Source: Vibrio sp. CB1-14
Lineage (GTDB): Bacteria; Pseudomonadota; Gammaproteobacteria; Enterobacterales; Vibrionaceae
DNA length: 64,000 nucleotides
Direction of reading: 5' to 3'
NCBI RefSeq assembly: GCF_040412085.2
Contig: NZ_CP115920.1
Location: 2,170,001 to 2,234,000 of the forward strand
Both the position numbers and the translations under genes were made by a program. The notes below the pieces were generated by a model. It searched no databases, was not told the DNA's origin, and worked only from the letters and a program-made list of their open reading frames with translations. Below, one piece after another: positions 1 through 8,563 of the stretch (its first letter is position 1; each line of letters begins with the position of its first letter).

Positions 1-292
1 GGTGTGCGATGATAAACAAACAACGCGCCTTGAGCTTTAAAAAACCCGATTCAATATCGTCAACGATCTTATCGACTAACTCCATTGGCGCAGTCTCATC
101 ACCGTGGATCCCACAAGAGATGATGATGTGCTCACTGTCCTCGTCAAGCTCACAAGGTGTGATTTCCAATACACCACGATAGCGGTGATCGAACTTTACT
201 CCGTCGTCGGTAGTTTTTGATATTGCGGTGAATTCAGTTTCGGTTTCTAAAGTATCTTTTAGAAATGACTGGCGAAAAAACGATTTCGTCAT
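1..292 (-). CDS. astE: Succinylglutamate desuccinylase, N-terminal part (cut by window edge)
   Basis: Last step of the arginine succinyltransferase (AST) pathway: hydrolyses N-succinylglutamate to succinate and glutamate in the cytoplasm, using a Zn ion. Reading the minus strand from the ATG at 290-292 gives about 97 residues beginning MTKSFFRQSFLKDTLE. The motif CGIHGDETAP (about residues 60-69) carries the His and Glu that bind zinc in the AstE/AspA M14-like family. The remaining roughly 250 residues, including the catalytic Glu, lie beyond position 1. The family call is firm. The rest of the ast operon is not visible. Confidence 0.9.
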   Translation of the reverse strand, partial: MTKSFFRQSFLKDTLETETEFTAISKTTDDGVKFDHRYRGVLEITPCELDEDSEHIIISCGIHGDETAPMELVDKIVDDIESGFLKLKARCLFIIAH

Positions 293-436
293 GCGCTGCT
301 CCCTATCTAACAGCGGTATGGTAATGAAACAAGAGAGAAAATTATACGAATATGATCGCGTTTATCGAAGTAAGTCGCGTTACTTGGGGAGAAAAACTCC
401 AAACTGTTCAAAAAACAGGCCACCTAAAGCCAGTTT

Positions 437-474
437 GCCCCCACCAGCAGTAAAACCTTAATACTGGTGAGGGC
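437..474 (-). terminator. Hairpin downstream of the M3 peptidase gene
   Basis: Arms 437-447 and 464-474 pair over about 10 bp with one mismatch, around a 16-nt loop. It lies just past the stop of the peptidase gene on the minus strand. There is no good T-run, so it may be a Rho-dependent or weak terminator. Confidence 0.35.
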
Positions 475-486
475 TAAGCAGTGCTA

Positions 487-2283
487 TCAACCAACCTCGT
501 TGAGAAGTGCCTCAAACTCATCAACTTTCATCGATAAGCTTTGCATACTTTGTTCCCAAAACTCCGATTGCGTGAGATCTTTGTTCATGTGTTTAAACAC
601 CACATCTTCCGCAAGATGCGAACCAGTATCTCGAAGTAGCGCCACGTAATCAGGATAGAAAGACTCTCCTTTTTGCTCACGCTGCGCATACACCCCCTGA
701 CTAAACAAGTAGCCAAACAAGTACGGGTAGTTGTAGAAGCTCAGTTCAGAAATACTAAAGTGCAGTTTACTCGCCCAGAAGTAAGGGTCTGTGCCCTCCA
801 TCGAATCACCGTACCACTCTGACCATGTTGTCGACATCAGCTCGCATAGCTGATCCGCATCGACCTCACTCTCCTGACGCGCTTGATAGAACGCTTTTTC
901 AAACTCAAAACGAACCGGAATATTAATGGTAAGTGCATAAGCAGACGACAACTCTTCCCACAACATTTCCAGCTTTTCTTCACTGGTTTTTGCTTGCTCC
1001 AGCAAATAATCGCGCACGATATTTTCAGCAAAGATAGAGGCGGTTTCCGCCAGGGTCATTGGATAGCTAGTGCGACATAGCGGCAGGTCTCGCATCACCC
1101 AATTGTGGAATGCATGGCCTAGTTCGTGAGCAAGCGTCAGCAGATCAGAGCGGCTGCCACCCCAAGTCATGAACACAAGAGGTGTACGAGTGGCGGCCAA
1201 CTGCGTGCAGTAAGCGCCAAGGCGACGGTTTTCTGATGGCTGAGCATCTATCCAACCGTTATCGACCATAGTTTGTACAAACTCAGCCATCTCTGGATTC
1301 ACTTGCTCAAAGGCACATTTTATCACTTCAATGCCTTCTGGAAACTCGTAGACTTTGGCTTCGCCGTTGCCTAATGGCGGCATAGCAGCAAGGTGGTTCC
1401 ACGGCGTCATACTTGGCAAGCCATGGACTTTCGCCATCAACTTACCCGCTTTTTGACCGATAACACGATGGCTTTTTGCCACCGACATCATTGCTTCTAA
1501 GGTCTCACGTTGAATGCGATTCGCTCTGAGGCTTGGGTCGAGAAAGTGCTCTTCGCTATTCTGAGAGCGCTTTTTTCCCTCATTATGACGCCAGCCAGCA
1601 AGCGCATTCACGATGGCTGCAAAAGAAGTGTCGTTGGCCTTCATTGCCGCTTGAATCCCTTTCCAAGCCGCTTCTTGTTTTGCAAACTCGCCACCATACA
1701 AAAGGCTTGCTGCCGCTGAGAAGCCTAACGTTTCTTTGCCCTGCTCCGTTTCAATAGCGATGCTAAGTGAGCCAGTAATGTTGTCATAGAGGCGTCCCCA
1801 CGCGTCGCGGCCATCAACCTGCATTGCCGACAGCAACTGCTCTTCAGCAATGCTGAGTTGAGTCTGTGCCTTGCGCTGTAGAAGTTCGATTTGAAAACCT
1901 TGCCCCGCTACAGAAGGGTTATCATGATCGAGGACTTGCCGAATAAAGGATACGTCTGCAAACGCCAGAACATTTTCATAAGGGCTGAATGCTTGCTCCA
2001 ACTCCGAGCTCAATTGAGACAAACGACCAATCAACTGTTTAGCTTGCGTGTTTTGGGCATTGGTCGAGGCATGGCAGTTTGCCAGAGTGCTTACCGTATT
2101 GAGCAAGGTGCTCGCCGCTTCCATGGTCTGAATAGCGTTTTGCATCGCAACCACGTGCTGACGTTCTTCTTGATGATGAGTCAGTAATGAAATCGAGCGT
2201 TGAATCAGCTCAATGTCTTGTTCAACCTTGGGGTCATTCAATCCTTGATAGGCAATCGATAAATCCCAAACCGCGTTTTTCAT
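487..2283 (-). CDS. M3 family oligoendopeptidase (PepF-type)
   Basis: 598-residue cytoplasmic zinc metallopeptidase that cuts short peptides. HELGH (residues 386-390) is the HExxH zinc motif, and Glu413 in TLAETAS fits the third zinc ligand, the arrangement of family M3. The N-terminal ~350 residues are helical and match the PepF/M3B layout; length is normal (about 590-610). The ATG at 2283 has AGGGAA about 5-10 nt upstream. It lies 146 nt downstream of cobC on the same strand but has no obvious functional link to cobalamin synthesis, so it is probably a separate unit. The family is certain from the motif; substrate preference is not readable. Confidence 0.9.
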   Translation of the reverse strand: MKNAVWDLSIAYQGLNDPKVEQDIELIQRSISLLTHHQEERQHVVAMQNAIQTMEAASTLLNTVSTLANCHASTNAQNTQAKQLIGRLSQLSSELEQAFSPYENVLAFADVSFIRQVLDHDNPSVAGQGFQIELLQRKAQTQLSIAEEQLLSAMQVDGRDAWGRLYDNITGSLSIAIETEQGKETLGFSAAASLLYGGEFAKQEAAWKGIQAAMKANDTSFAAIVNALAGWRHNEGKKRSQNSEEHFLDPSLRANRIQRETLEAMMSVAKSHRVIGQKAGKLMAKVHGLPSMTPWNHLAAMPPLGNGEAKVYEFPEGIEVIKCAFEQVNPEMAEFVQTMVDNGWIDAQPSENRRLGAYCTQLAATRTPLVFMTWGGSRSDLLTLAHELGHAFHNWVMRDLPLCRTSYPMTLAETASIFAENIVRDYLLEQAKTSEEKLEMLWEELSSAYALTINIPVRFEFEKAFYQARQESEVDADQLCELMSTTWSEWYGDSMEGTDPYFWASKLHFSISELSFYNYPYLFGYLFSQGVYAQREQKGESFYPDYVALLRDTGSHLAEDVVFKHMNKDLTQSEFWEQSMQSLSMKVDEFEALLNEVG

Positions 2284-2429
2284 AAGCTTTCCCTAGTAGA
2301 TCGTTATGTGATTGTGCATATAGCAGTACAATACGAACTAATATGGAGACAGCATCATCAAGTTTCAATGCTTAATAATTTTCAATCAGTTAGGAAGATC
2401 GTGTGGTATTGGATAAGGTGGTTTCAGAT

Positions 2430-3053
2430 TCAACCCATCAACGTAAAAGAAGCGATAGGCTGCCCAATCACCTTAACATTGATCATCATCGGGTAGCGAG
2501 AGTCAAACTGCAGATGTGTCACGGTCGCATTGCCAATCGCAAGCGCCGCGTAAAGCTTAGGGTTGCGCCAATCAAGGCCGAGCACATCGGCTAGAATTTG
2601 GCGAATAACCCCGCCGTGACAGACAAGAAGGGTGTGTTGATTGGTTTGAATTAGCTGCTGCCAAGCCTTACTCACTCGAAGGTGAAAATCATCAAGCGTT
2701 TCTGCATTGGGTAACTGGCATGTTGCGGGTGTTGACCAGAACGGCTCTAACGTTTGCCACTCCTTTTTTGACATACGATCAAAAGGCACGCCATCGTAAT
2801 CACCAAAGTCCATTTCAGCGAATGCGGGTTCGATGCTAAGTTCGATGCCAGATTGTTCGCTGAATGGTTTTGCAAGGTTCATGCACCGCGACAGTGGTGA
2901 GCTAATGACTCGACTTACGTTAAGTGATTCACTCAATAAAGCTTGTAGCGCTTGGTTATTTTGCTCAGCCTTCACACCAACATCGGTATGGCCATAAAGG
3001 GCAGCGGCACCATCAACTTTTGCGTGACGCAGTAAAAACACGTTCACTTTCAT
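2430..3053 (-). CDS. cobC: Alpha-ribazole phosphatase-like histidine phosphatase
   Basis: 207 residues. The N-terminal LLRHAK (residues 8-13) is the phosphate-accepting RHG-type motif of the histidine phosphatase superfamily, and LVCHGGVIRQ near residue 145 carries the second catalytic His. CobC removes the 5'-phosphate from alpha-ribazole phosphate or adenosylcobalamin phosphate at the end of nucleotide-loop assembly. It is the last gene of a tight minus-strand cobT-cobS-cobU-cobC series, its ATG overlapping the cobU stop by 4 nt (ATGA). That coupling supports CobC over a generic phosphoglycerate mutase. Confidence 0.88.
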   Translation of the reverse strand: MKVNVFLLRHAKVDGAAALYGHTDVGVKAEQNNQALQALLSESLNVSRVISSPLSRCMNLAKPFSEQSGIELSIEPAFAEMDFGDYDGVPFDRMSKKEWQTLEPFWSTPATCQLPNAETLDDFHLRVSKAWQQLIQTNQHTLLVCHGGVIRQILADVLGLDWRNPKLYAALAIGNATVTHLQFDSRYPMMINVKVIGQPIASFTLMG

Positions 3054-3616
3054 TGAGCAGCCCCCTTTAACACCAAGGGCAATCCTGCCGCCACCAGAGT
3101 CACTTGCTGCGCAATAGCAGCGACGCGCTGATTCATTCTTCCGGCATTGTCGACAAACAAACGCGAAACTTCGCCTAACGGCACCACGCCAAGGCCAACT
3201 TCATTGGATACCAAAATAATGTAGGCTTCACAACGTTCTAGGCTTTCGACTAACGATGCAATAGCGCGCTCAATCTCTCGCTCTACATCACCCCCGTTCT
3301 GCTGTGCATAATAGATGACATTGTTGAGCCACAAGGTTAAGCATTCAACTAAAACTACATCACGACTAGACAACGCCATTAGTGTCGCTGATAGATCTAG
3401 AGGAACTTCCCACTCTGTCCACCCGTCACCGCGCTGCTGCTGATGATGAGCGATACGTTGCTGCATTTCCTCATCCAGCGGCTCAGAGGTTGCTAGATAA
3501 TGTTTGGTCATGCCACACTGACTACGACCACCCGACTCACATAACGAAAAGACTCTTTGCTCAGCAAAGCGCGACTTACCAGAACGGGCGCCGCCCAACA
3601 CTAACTCCACCGTCAT
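3050..3616 (-). CDS. cobU: Adenosylcobinamide kinase / adenosylcobinamide-phosphate guanylyltransferase
   Basis: 188-residue bifunctional enzyme that phosphorylates adenosylcobinamide and then transfers GMP to it. P-loop GGARSGKS lies at residues 8-15. IAHHQQQRGDGW (about residues 55-66) holds the His expected to carry the GMP intermediate. VLVECLTLWLNN and VSNEVGLGVVP are standard CobU/CobP blocks. Length matches E. coli CobU (181). It overlaps cobC by 4 nt and sits 10 nt after cobS, so the genes are co-translated in one operon. Confidence 0.95.
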   Translation of the reverse strand: MTVELVLGGARSGKSRFAEQRVFSLCESGGRSQCGMTKHYLATSEPLDEEMQQRIAHHQQQRGDGWTEWEVPLDLSATLMALSSRDVVLVECLTLWLNNVIYYAQQNGGDVEREIERAIASLVESLERCEAYIILVSNEVGLGVVPLGEVSRLFVDNAGRMNQRVAAIAQQVTLVAAGLPLVLKGAAQ

Positions 3617-3626
3617 CGCTATCTCA

Positions 3627-4409
3627 CTACACCATCAAAACCAATAACATGAGTACGTAGGTCATTAGCTCAACCAACTGTTGAGCTGCACCTAAGCAGT
3701 CACCGGTAAAACCACCTAAACGTGCCAGAAGCCATTTCGTAAATACCAATCGAAATACCAAGGCAAAAGCAATTAGAATTGCTGCCAACGTCATGTCGTA
3801 CATCAAGGCAGGTAACACGCCACACAGTGCCAAAAATACAAGTTCACCTGGAGTCTGTGTATTGGCAAGGGGTTTACTCTTACTCCCTTTCGGATCGGAC
3901 ACATAAGGCATCGCGGAAATAAGTGAAGCGGCAACGGCGCGACTAAACGCGTAACCGATAACGAAAACGGCAAATAGGTTAGCTTGTGTGAAAAGCTCTA
4001 CCAAAGTGGCATATTTCAAAAGCAGAGCCATGACTAGGGTCGACACGCCGTAAGTGCCAAGGCGACTGTCTTTCATGATCTCGAGGCGGCGCTCTTGCGT
4101 CATCCCTCCGCCAATACCGTCTGCCATGTCTGCGAGCCCATCTTCGTGAAACGCACCTGTGAGCAGCAGGCTAAACACCATGGTAAGGACTATCGCGATA
4201 CTGGCTGGCAAGAGCTCGCTAACAACCGTGAAAAACCCACCGCATAAGGCACCCAATAACACGCCAACCAAAGCAAAATAGCGCCCTGCTCTATTCATTC
4301 TTTCATTAGAATATGGGATGTTGGCTGGTATCGGCAGCCTTGAGAAAAAACTCAGTGCCAAACAGAACAGTTGCCACTGGTAGCGCCAAAACGATGCTCG
4401 CTCACTCAC
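3627..4409 (-). CDS. cobS: Adenosylcobinamide-GDP ribazoletransferase (cobalamin synthase)
   Basis: 260-residue polytopic inner-membrane enzyme joining adenosylcobinamide-GDP with alpha-ribazole. LSFFSRLPIP near residues 19-28 and GAFHEDGLADMADGIGGG near residues 85-102 are the hallmark blocks; the latter is the Asp/Glu-rich metal site of CobS. About six hydrophobic spans follow. The start overlaps the cobT stop by 4 nt, indicating translational coupling. The C-terminus (VLMLLVLMV) is very hydrophobic. Confidence 0.95.
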   Translation of the reverse strand: MSERASFWRYQWQLFCLALSFFSRLPIPANIPYSNERMNRAGRYFALVGVLLGALCGGFFTVVSELLPASIAIVLTMVFSLLLTGAFHEDGLADMADGIGGGMTQERRLEIMKDSRLGTYGVSTLVMALLLKYATLVELFTQANLFAVFVIGYAFSRAVAASLISAMPYVSDPKGSKSKPLANTQTPGELVFLALCGVLPALMYDMTLAAILIAFALVFRLVFTKWLLARLGGFTGDCLGAAQQLVELMTYVLMLLVLMV

Positions 4410-5443
4410 ACTGTTACCCCTGCACTCTCAAAGCTCACCATTTCATTGTAAAACTCAACCGCGCAACGAATGAGAGGTAGCGCCAAGGCTGCTCCCGTAC
4501 CCTCACCAAGACGCATGGACAAATCAAGTAGCGGAGAAGCGTTAAGCTCATCCAAAACAAAACGATGCGCACCTTCATTTGAGACATGAGAGAAAATCAG
4601 ATACTCGCGTACTGCTGGTTCAAGCTTGCACGCGGCTAACGCGGCAACTGATACAATAAAGCCATCGACAAGTACCGGAACCTGCTGCTCGCTCGCTTGC
4701 AAAAACGCGCCAACCATGTGAACAATTTCAAACCCACCTAACTGCGCTAGAACCGTCATCACATCTCGTTCATCAAAGCGAGATAACGCTTGTTCAACCA
4801 AAGCCGTCTTTCTCACCAGTTGCTCTGGATTGATACCGGTACCAAGACCTACACTTTCAGCCACCGAAAGATCGGTCAACGCAGAAAGCAGTGCTGATGC
4901 CGAACTTGTATTGCCTATCCCCATCTCACCAAAAATCAACAGATCAGCTCCATCCGCCACGCACTGACTCACCACCGTTCTTCCACCCTCTAAACCTTGC
5001 GCGAGTTGAGATGGACTCATTGAAGGCTGAGTAGAAAAGTCCTCGGTTCCACAGCCAAGACGACTTAGTATCAATTGAGAAGACGGCGTATCAGTAGCCG
5101 CTAGCATGCCACAGTCGACCACTTGAAAATCAATATTGTTCACTCGACAAAAACAATTGATCGCTGCACCACCGGCAAGAAAGTTTGTGACCATCTGCTG
5201 CGTTACCGCACTTGGCGCAATACTAACGCCCTGCTCTGCGATACCGTGATCGCCTGCGAACACCACCACCTTAGGGTTGGACAGGGCTATTTTATTTACA
5301 AACTGACCAGAAGAGTGACTTTGAATTTTGGCGAGCTGCGCGGCGACGTTCTCTAACTCACCAAGAGCACCAAGAGGTTTAGTTTTTTGATCGATATGAT
5401 TTTGAATCTGAGGGTCAAATTGATTGCTTAGCATTGTGTCCAT
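4406..5443 (-). CDS. cobT: Nicotinate-nucleotide-dimethylbenzimidazole phosphoribosyltransferase
   Basis: 345 residues, first gene of the cob operon. CobT makes alpha-ribazole 5'-phosphate from nicotinate mononucleotide and a lower-ligand base. Visible family blocks: IDQKTKPLGALGELE near residue 20, VVFAGDHGIAEQGVS near residue 80, FGEMGIGNTSSASAL near residue 175, and LGEGTGAALALPLI near the C-terminus with the catalytic Glu. Only the late steps of B12 assembly are here, as expected for a salvager of cobinamide rather than a de novo maker. I looked for a cobalamin riboswitch box upstream and did not recognise one. Confidence 0.95.
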   Translation of the reverse strand: MDTMLSNQFDPQIQNHIDQKTKPLGALGELENVAAQLAKIQSHSSGQFVNKIALSNPKVVVFAGDHGIAEQGVSIAPSAVTQQMVTNFLAGGAAINCFCRVNNIDFQVVDCGMLAATDTPSSQLILSRLGCGTEDFSTQPSMSPSQLAQGLEGGRTVVSQCVADGADLLIFGEMGIGNTSSASALLSALTDLSVAESVGLGTGINPEQLVRKTALVEQALSRFDERDVMTVLAQLGGFEIVHMVGAFLQASEQQVPVLVDGFIVSVAALAACKLEPAVREYLIFSHVSNEGAHRFVLDELNASPLLDLSMRLGEGTGAALALPLIRCAVEFYNEMVSFESAGVTV

Positions 5444-5724
5444 TTCGCTATATCTGTCTCAAGCCGGTTTGTCTCAAGCAAGTTTTGCTCTCGCCTGAAC
5501 CTTAATGGTTTTTTGCTAGTGTACGCGTGTCGGGCTTTCAAACCAAATGAAGTTATATCTGTAAGTGCATGAAAAGAAATCAATAGCAGAGAGACAGGAG
5601 TGGATTAAATAACGAGGTTAAAGAGTAAGCGACCAACAGCGGCGATTATCGAGAATCGATAGCAAGGCTAGATTGCTAGACGTTTGGGTTAGTAGCTTAC
5701 TCACATAAAACACTAAATCTAAAA

Positions 5725-6015
5725 CTAAACCGCTTCCTCTTCGCGTAACTCTGAAAACAAGATCGCCAAACCGTCATCAGAGACTCGAGGCTTTGCCAGA
5801 TTACACGTTTTACAGCACTCCTTATCCATTTTGCAGTGCTGCCCCATCAATAAGCTATCTAAATTACGAGTGCCCGCTTTGCAGTCCAACTCTAGTGACT
5901 TAAAAATACGACAATCATTGCTTTCTGGGGAATCAACAAGGCCAATAATTGAAACGCCTTGAGACTTAGCGAGCAACAATAACTCTTCGATCTTTTGTTT
6001 GAGTTCTGTATTCAT
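5725..6015 (-). CDS. Small Cys-rich protein of unknown function
   Basis: 96 residues from the ATG at 6015; an upstream in-frame TTG at 6033 would add six residues but has no good ribosome site. I do not recognise the family. The N-terminal half is helical (MNTELKQKIEELLLLAKSQG). The middle holds cysteines spaced DC-RIF, LDCKAG and then HCKMDKECCKTCNL, resembling a small metal-binding or disulfide cluster. No signal peptide or membrane segment is seen, so it is probably cytoplasmic. It is a single minus-strand gene between cobT and a sigma factor, with AT-rich flanks. Confidence 0.6.
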   Translation of the reverse strand: MNTELKQKIEELLLLAKSQGVSIIGLVDSPESNDCRIFKSLELDCKAGTRNLDSLLMGQHCKMDKECCKTCNLAKPRVSDDGLAILFSELREEEAV

Positions 6016-6742
6016 CCTGTTGTGTCCAAACAATTATTAATTATTCTTAACGCTAGCTTAGACTAAAGTTTAATGAAATGTGTTAATAGCACTCACTATT
6101 GTCTAAAAATGATAGAAGACTCGTACTTTCGATTTTGCAATAAATTTATAAATCACACCCTCACTGTAAAGTATTTGTAAAGATGCTAAGTAACAGGCTA
6201 TTTGTTACATTGATTTTTTGACTTAAAATCACACAAACAAACAATACTTTTAATTACAGTCAAAACCACTATCCATAACATTGCCATGACCTAATATCCG
6301 GATTAAATCAGGTAAATCAGTGGATTACTCTGATGAGTATCAAATATATAGTAGCCTCCCCTAAAGTACCATAAGCCAAGCACCCGTAAACTAATTTGAG
6401 AAACCTAAGTTTACAATGGCATCAATGATCTTCTTCTATCGCTCTCAAACGCAATTATCATATTTATAAATAGCCGAATAAGCTGTTATTTCAATATGAT
6501 ACAAATCAACGTTTTTATCAGTCAAAAATACAACCATTATAAGAACGATTCTTATTTTCTATAAGTAGCCAAATACTCACCCTAGGATGCGCCAAAATGT
6601 TACAAACATGTGCAATTACTTGATAGGCGTACGCTGTTCATTGTTACGTAGTTATAGTAATTTATAGTCTTGACGTGAGCATGTATTCACATCAATTATA
6701 AGACTAATAATAAACCAATGACGCAGTTGGTAAGGGGTTAAT
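6016..6742. other. AT-rich intergenic region upstream of the sigma-factor gene
   Basis: About 730 bases with no credible coding frame. It must contain the promoters of the divergent small Cys-rich gene and the sigma-factor gene. I could not pick a -35/-10 pair with normal spacing with confidence, and I see no recognisable structured RNA. The unusual length leaves room for an unannotated small RNA or several regulator sites. Confidence 0.5.
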
Positions 6743-7627
6743 TTGAAACTTGAAGGAAACCGTGCTCAACGAAGCTCCACACACAAGGACGACACTGCCA
6801 ATATTGGTACTAGCTACTTTAAACAGGTATCAAACCACAATCTGCTCACCGCCGAAGAAGAAAGGCTCATAGCACGTAAGGCTCGTACGGGCGATGATGA
6901 AGCAAGGCAGCGTTTGATTAACGCCAATTTACGCCTGGTCATCAAAACTGCAAAACGCTACGCCAATCGAGGACTCGACTTTTATGACCTCATTAACGAA
7001 GGCAACATTGGCCTCATTCAGGCTGTCGATAAATTTGACCCTGAACTTGGCTACCGCTTTTCAACCTACGCTGTTTGGTGGATCCAACAATCTATAGACC
7101 GCGCTATTATGAACCAAGGGCGCACTATCCGCGTTCCCGTTCATGTAACCAAACAAATTCGTGAATGCAGCAAGGCTGCCCATCAACTTCGAAGAGAAGG
7201 CAAACATGAACCTACCTTTGCAGAAATCGCGGAGAAAACCGGCCGCTCTGCAGGCGAGGTAAGTAAATTACTTAAGCTGTCAGAACAATCTCTATCTCTC
7301 GACAATGGTTGGGATGATGATGGTGACAAAAAAGATCACTTGCAGACTATCGATGACGATGACGTTTTTGAACTACCAGAACGTGACATTGTCACACAGA
7401 ACTTAAACAAAGAATTGGTTAGCCTAGTTGATGGTCTGCCAGATAAACATAAGACCATTCTATACCACCGTTTCGGCCTTCTTGATGATGAGCCTAAAAC
7501 ACTAGAAGAAGTGGGCAGTATTGTTGGCGTGACACGCGAACGAGTGCGACAAATTCAGAAAGTGGCAATGGAAACGCTTCGAGAGAAGTTAAGAAAACAG
7601 GATTTAACGGCGGCGGAAATCGATTAG
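6743..7627 (+). CDS. RpoS-family sigma-70 factor (RpoX/RpoQ-like paralogue)
   Basis: 294 residues. Region 1.2 is about residues 28-58. Region 2 (about 59-130) includes [18 protein letters not shown] and the -10 recognition stretch [14 protein letters not shown]. Region 3 is about 140-215, an acidic linker ([11 protein letters not shown]...IDDDD) follows, and region 4 near 230-285 has the helix-turn-helix [11 protein letters not shown]. Residues resemble RpoS, but the acidic N-terminal extension of Vibrio RpoS is missing and the protein is shorter, fitting the extra RpoS-like sigmas (RpoX, RpoQ) of vibrios. The start is TTG: the frame opens at a TAA (6731-6733), no ATG occurs before region 2, and AAGGGG (6732-6737) sits 5 nt before the TTG. 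Stress, biofilm or quorum roles are family knowledge only. Confidence 0.9.
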   Translation: MKLEGNRAQRSSTHKDDTANIGTSYFKQVSNHNLLTAEEERLIARKARTGDDEARQRLINANLRLVIKTAKRYANRGLDFYDLINEGNIGLIQAVDKFDPELGYRFSTYAVWWIQQSIDRAIMNQGRTIRVPVHVTKQIRECSKAAHQLRREGKHEPTFAEIAEKTGRSAGEVSKLLKLSEQSLSLDNGWDDDGDKKDHLQTIDDDDVFELPERDIVTQNLNKELVSLVDGLPDKHKTILYHRFGLLDDEPKTLEEVGSIVGVTRERVRQIQKVAMETLREKLRKQDLTAAEID

Positions 7628-7678
7628 TTTCAGCTATATGTCTATGTAATCACAACACGTTAGCCAGATTTTGACTAT

Positions 7679-7712
7679 AGTCCCACTACATCTTGATGAG
7701 TGGGACTTTTTT
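7679..7712 (+). terminator. Rho-independent terminator of the sigma-factor gene
   Basis: Perfect 9-bp stem AGTCCCACT (7679-7687) / AGTGGGACT (7699-7707), an 11-nt loop and five T residues (7708-7712). It ends directly against the ATG of the next gene. Confidence 0.85.
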
Positions 7713-8396
7713 ATGCAGCACAGCTACAACGCGATTATTGCCGGAAGCTCAGGACTGGTTGGTAGTAAATTGCTTTCCTTACTTGAGGAAACGTCGCATA
7801 TCGATACTGTTTACGCACTGTGCCGCGCCCCGCTTGAAAGTACTCATCATAAAACACACCAAATCATGGACGGCGCGCTTAGGATCACCGATTGGGATGA
7901 TACCCATCCTACCCCAACCCTTGGCTTTATCTGTCTGGGTACCACCTTAAAAAAAGCTGGCAGTAAAGCCGCATTGGAAAAGATCGACCTCGACTTGGTC
8001 TGCGACGTTGCTCAAACCATGAAGATGGTTGGCGTTAAACGTATCGCTATCGTGTCGAGTTTAGGCGCTTCACCTCGCTCCCTGTCTCACTACTTAAAAT
8101 GCAAAGGCAAAGTGGAACAGCGCATCAATCAAATGGGCTTTGAGCATGTCGTCTTTGTCAGGCCAGGCCCACTGGCAGGGCGTGAAATCGACACTCGCAG
8201 CGACGAAGTATTGGTGCAAAAACTCTTCACGCTGATCTCCCCTATTATGATCGGCTCACTGCGCGCCTTCACTCCAATCCCTGCAGAGCTTGTTGCAAAA
8301 GCCATGCTATACAGTGTATTACAGCCTAACAATGCCAAATCCGTCGCATACAACTCAGCAAACATGCGCGATCTACTGAGCGAATACGCCAACTGA
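7713..8396 (+). CDS. NAD(P)-binding Rossmann-fold protein, nucleoside-diphosphate-sugar epimerase / HTATIP2-like
   Basis: 227 residues from the ATG at 7713. The glycine-rich motif AGSSGLVG (residues 10-17) after a beta strand marks an NAD(P)-binding Rossmann fold. ICLGTTLKKAGSK and RIAIVSSLGASPRSLSHYLKCKGKVEQ (S and YxxxK-like pieces) match atypical short-chain oxidoreductases of the TIP30/HTATIP2 type. An in-frame TTG at 7671 would make it longer, but that start lies upstream of the sigma-gene terminator and has no ribosome site, so I prefer the ATG. The ATG has only a weak Shine-Dalgarno, because the terminator T-run touches it. Substrate unknown. Confidence 0.8.
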   Translation: MQHSYNAIIAGSSGLVGSKLLSLLEETSHIDTVYALCRAPLESTHHKTHQIMDGALRITDWDDTHPTPTLGFICLGTTLKKAGSKAALEKIDLDLVCDVAQTMKMVGVKRIAIVSSLGASPRSLSHYLKCKGKVEQRINQMGFEHVVFVRPGPLAGREIDTRSDEVLVQKLFTLISPIMIGSLRAFTPIPAELVAKAMLYSVLQPNNAKSVAYNSANMRDLLSEYAN

Positions 8397-8442
8397 CTCG
8401 CAAAATATTTCTAACAATCTCGCTCTATATAACTTACACCTC

Positions 8443-8462
8443 TAAGTAATAACTTTTACTTA
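8443..8462. promoter_or_regulatory. Inverted repeat upstream of the cystine transporter
   Basis: Arms TAAGTAA (8443-8449) and TTACTTA (8456-8462) around a 6-nt spacer, about 100 nt before the tcyP start. Possible operator; the cognate regulator is unknown. Confidence 0.35.
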
Positions 8463-8563
8463 TTGTCATCTGTGCACTGCAAGCGTTACTTTAGCCATCC
8501 ACACTTCCATTTCCCACACCTTATGTGGGGACTTCGTCAGTTGAAAAAAAAAGGACTCTTTAT

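Noticed and set aside
1510..2187. Plus-strand open frames within the M3 peptidase gene (and similar opposite-strand frames inside most large genes)
   Set aside because: Shadows of well-supported coding sequence on the other strand; no domains or ribosome sites.
5444..5724. Cobalamin riboswitch upstream of cobT
   Set aside because: I looked on the minus strand for the B12-box core and flanking helices and found no convincing match, so no riboswitch is claimed.
7671..7712. Longer Rossmann-protein start at TTG 7671
   Set aside because: The extra 14 codons are made of the sigma-gene terminator hairpin and there is no ribosome site; ATG 7713 leads straight into the dinucleotide-binding motif.
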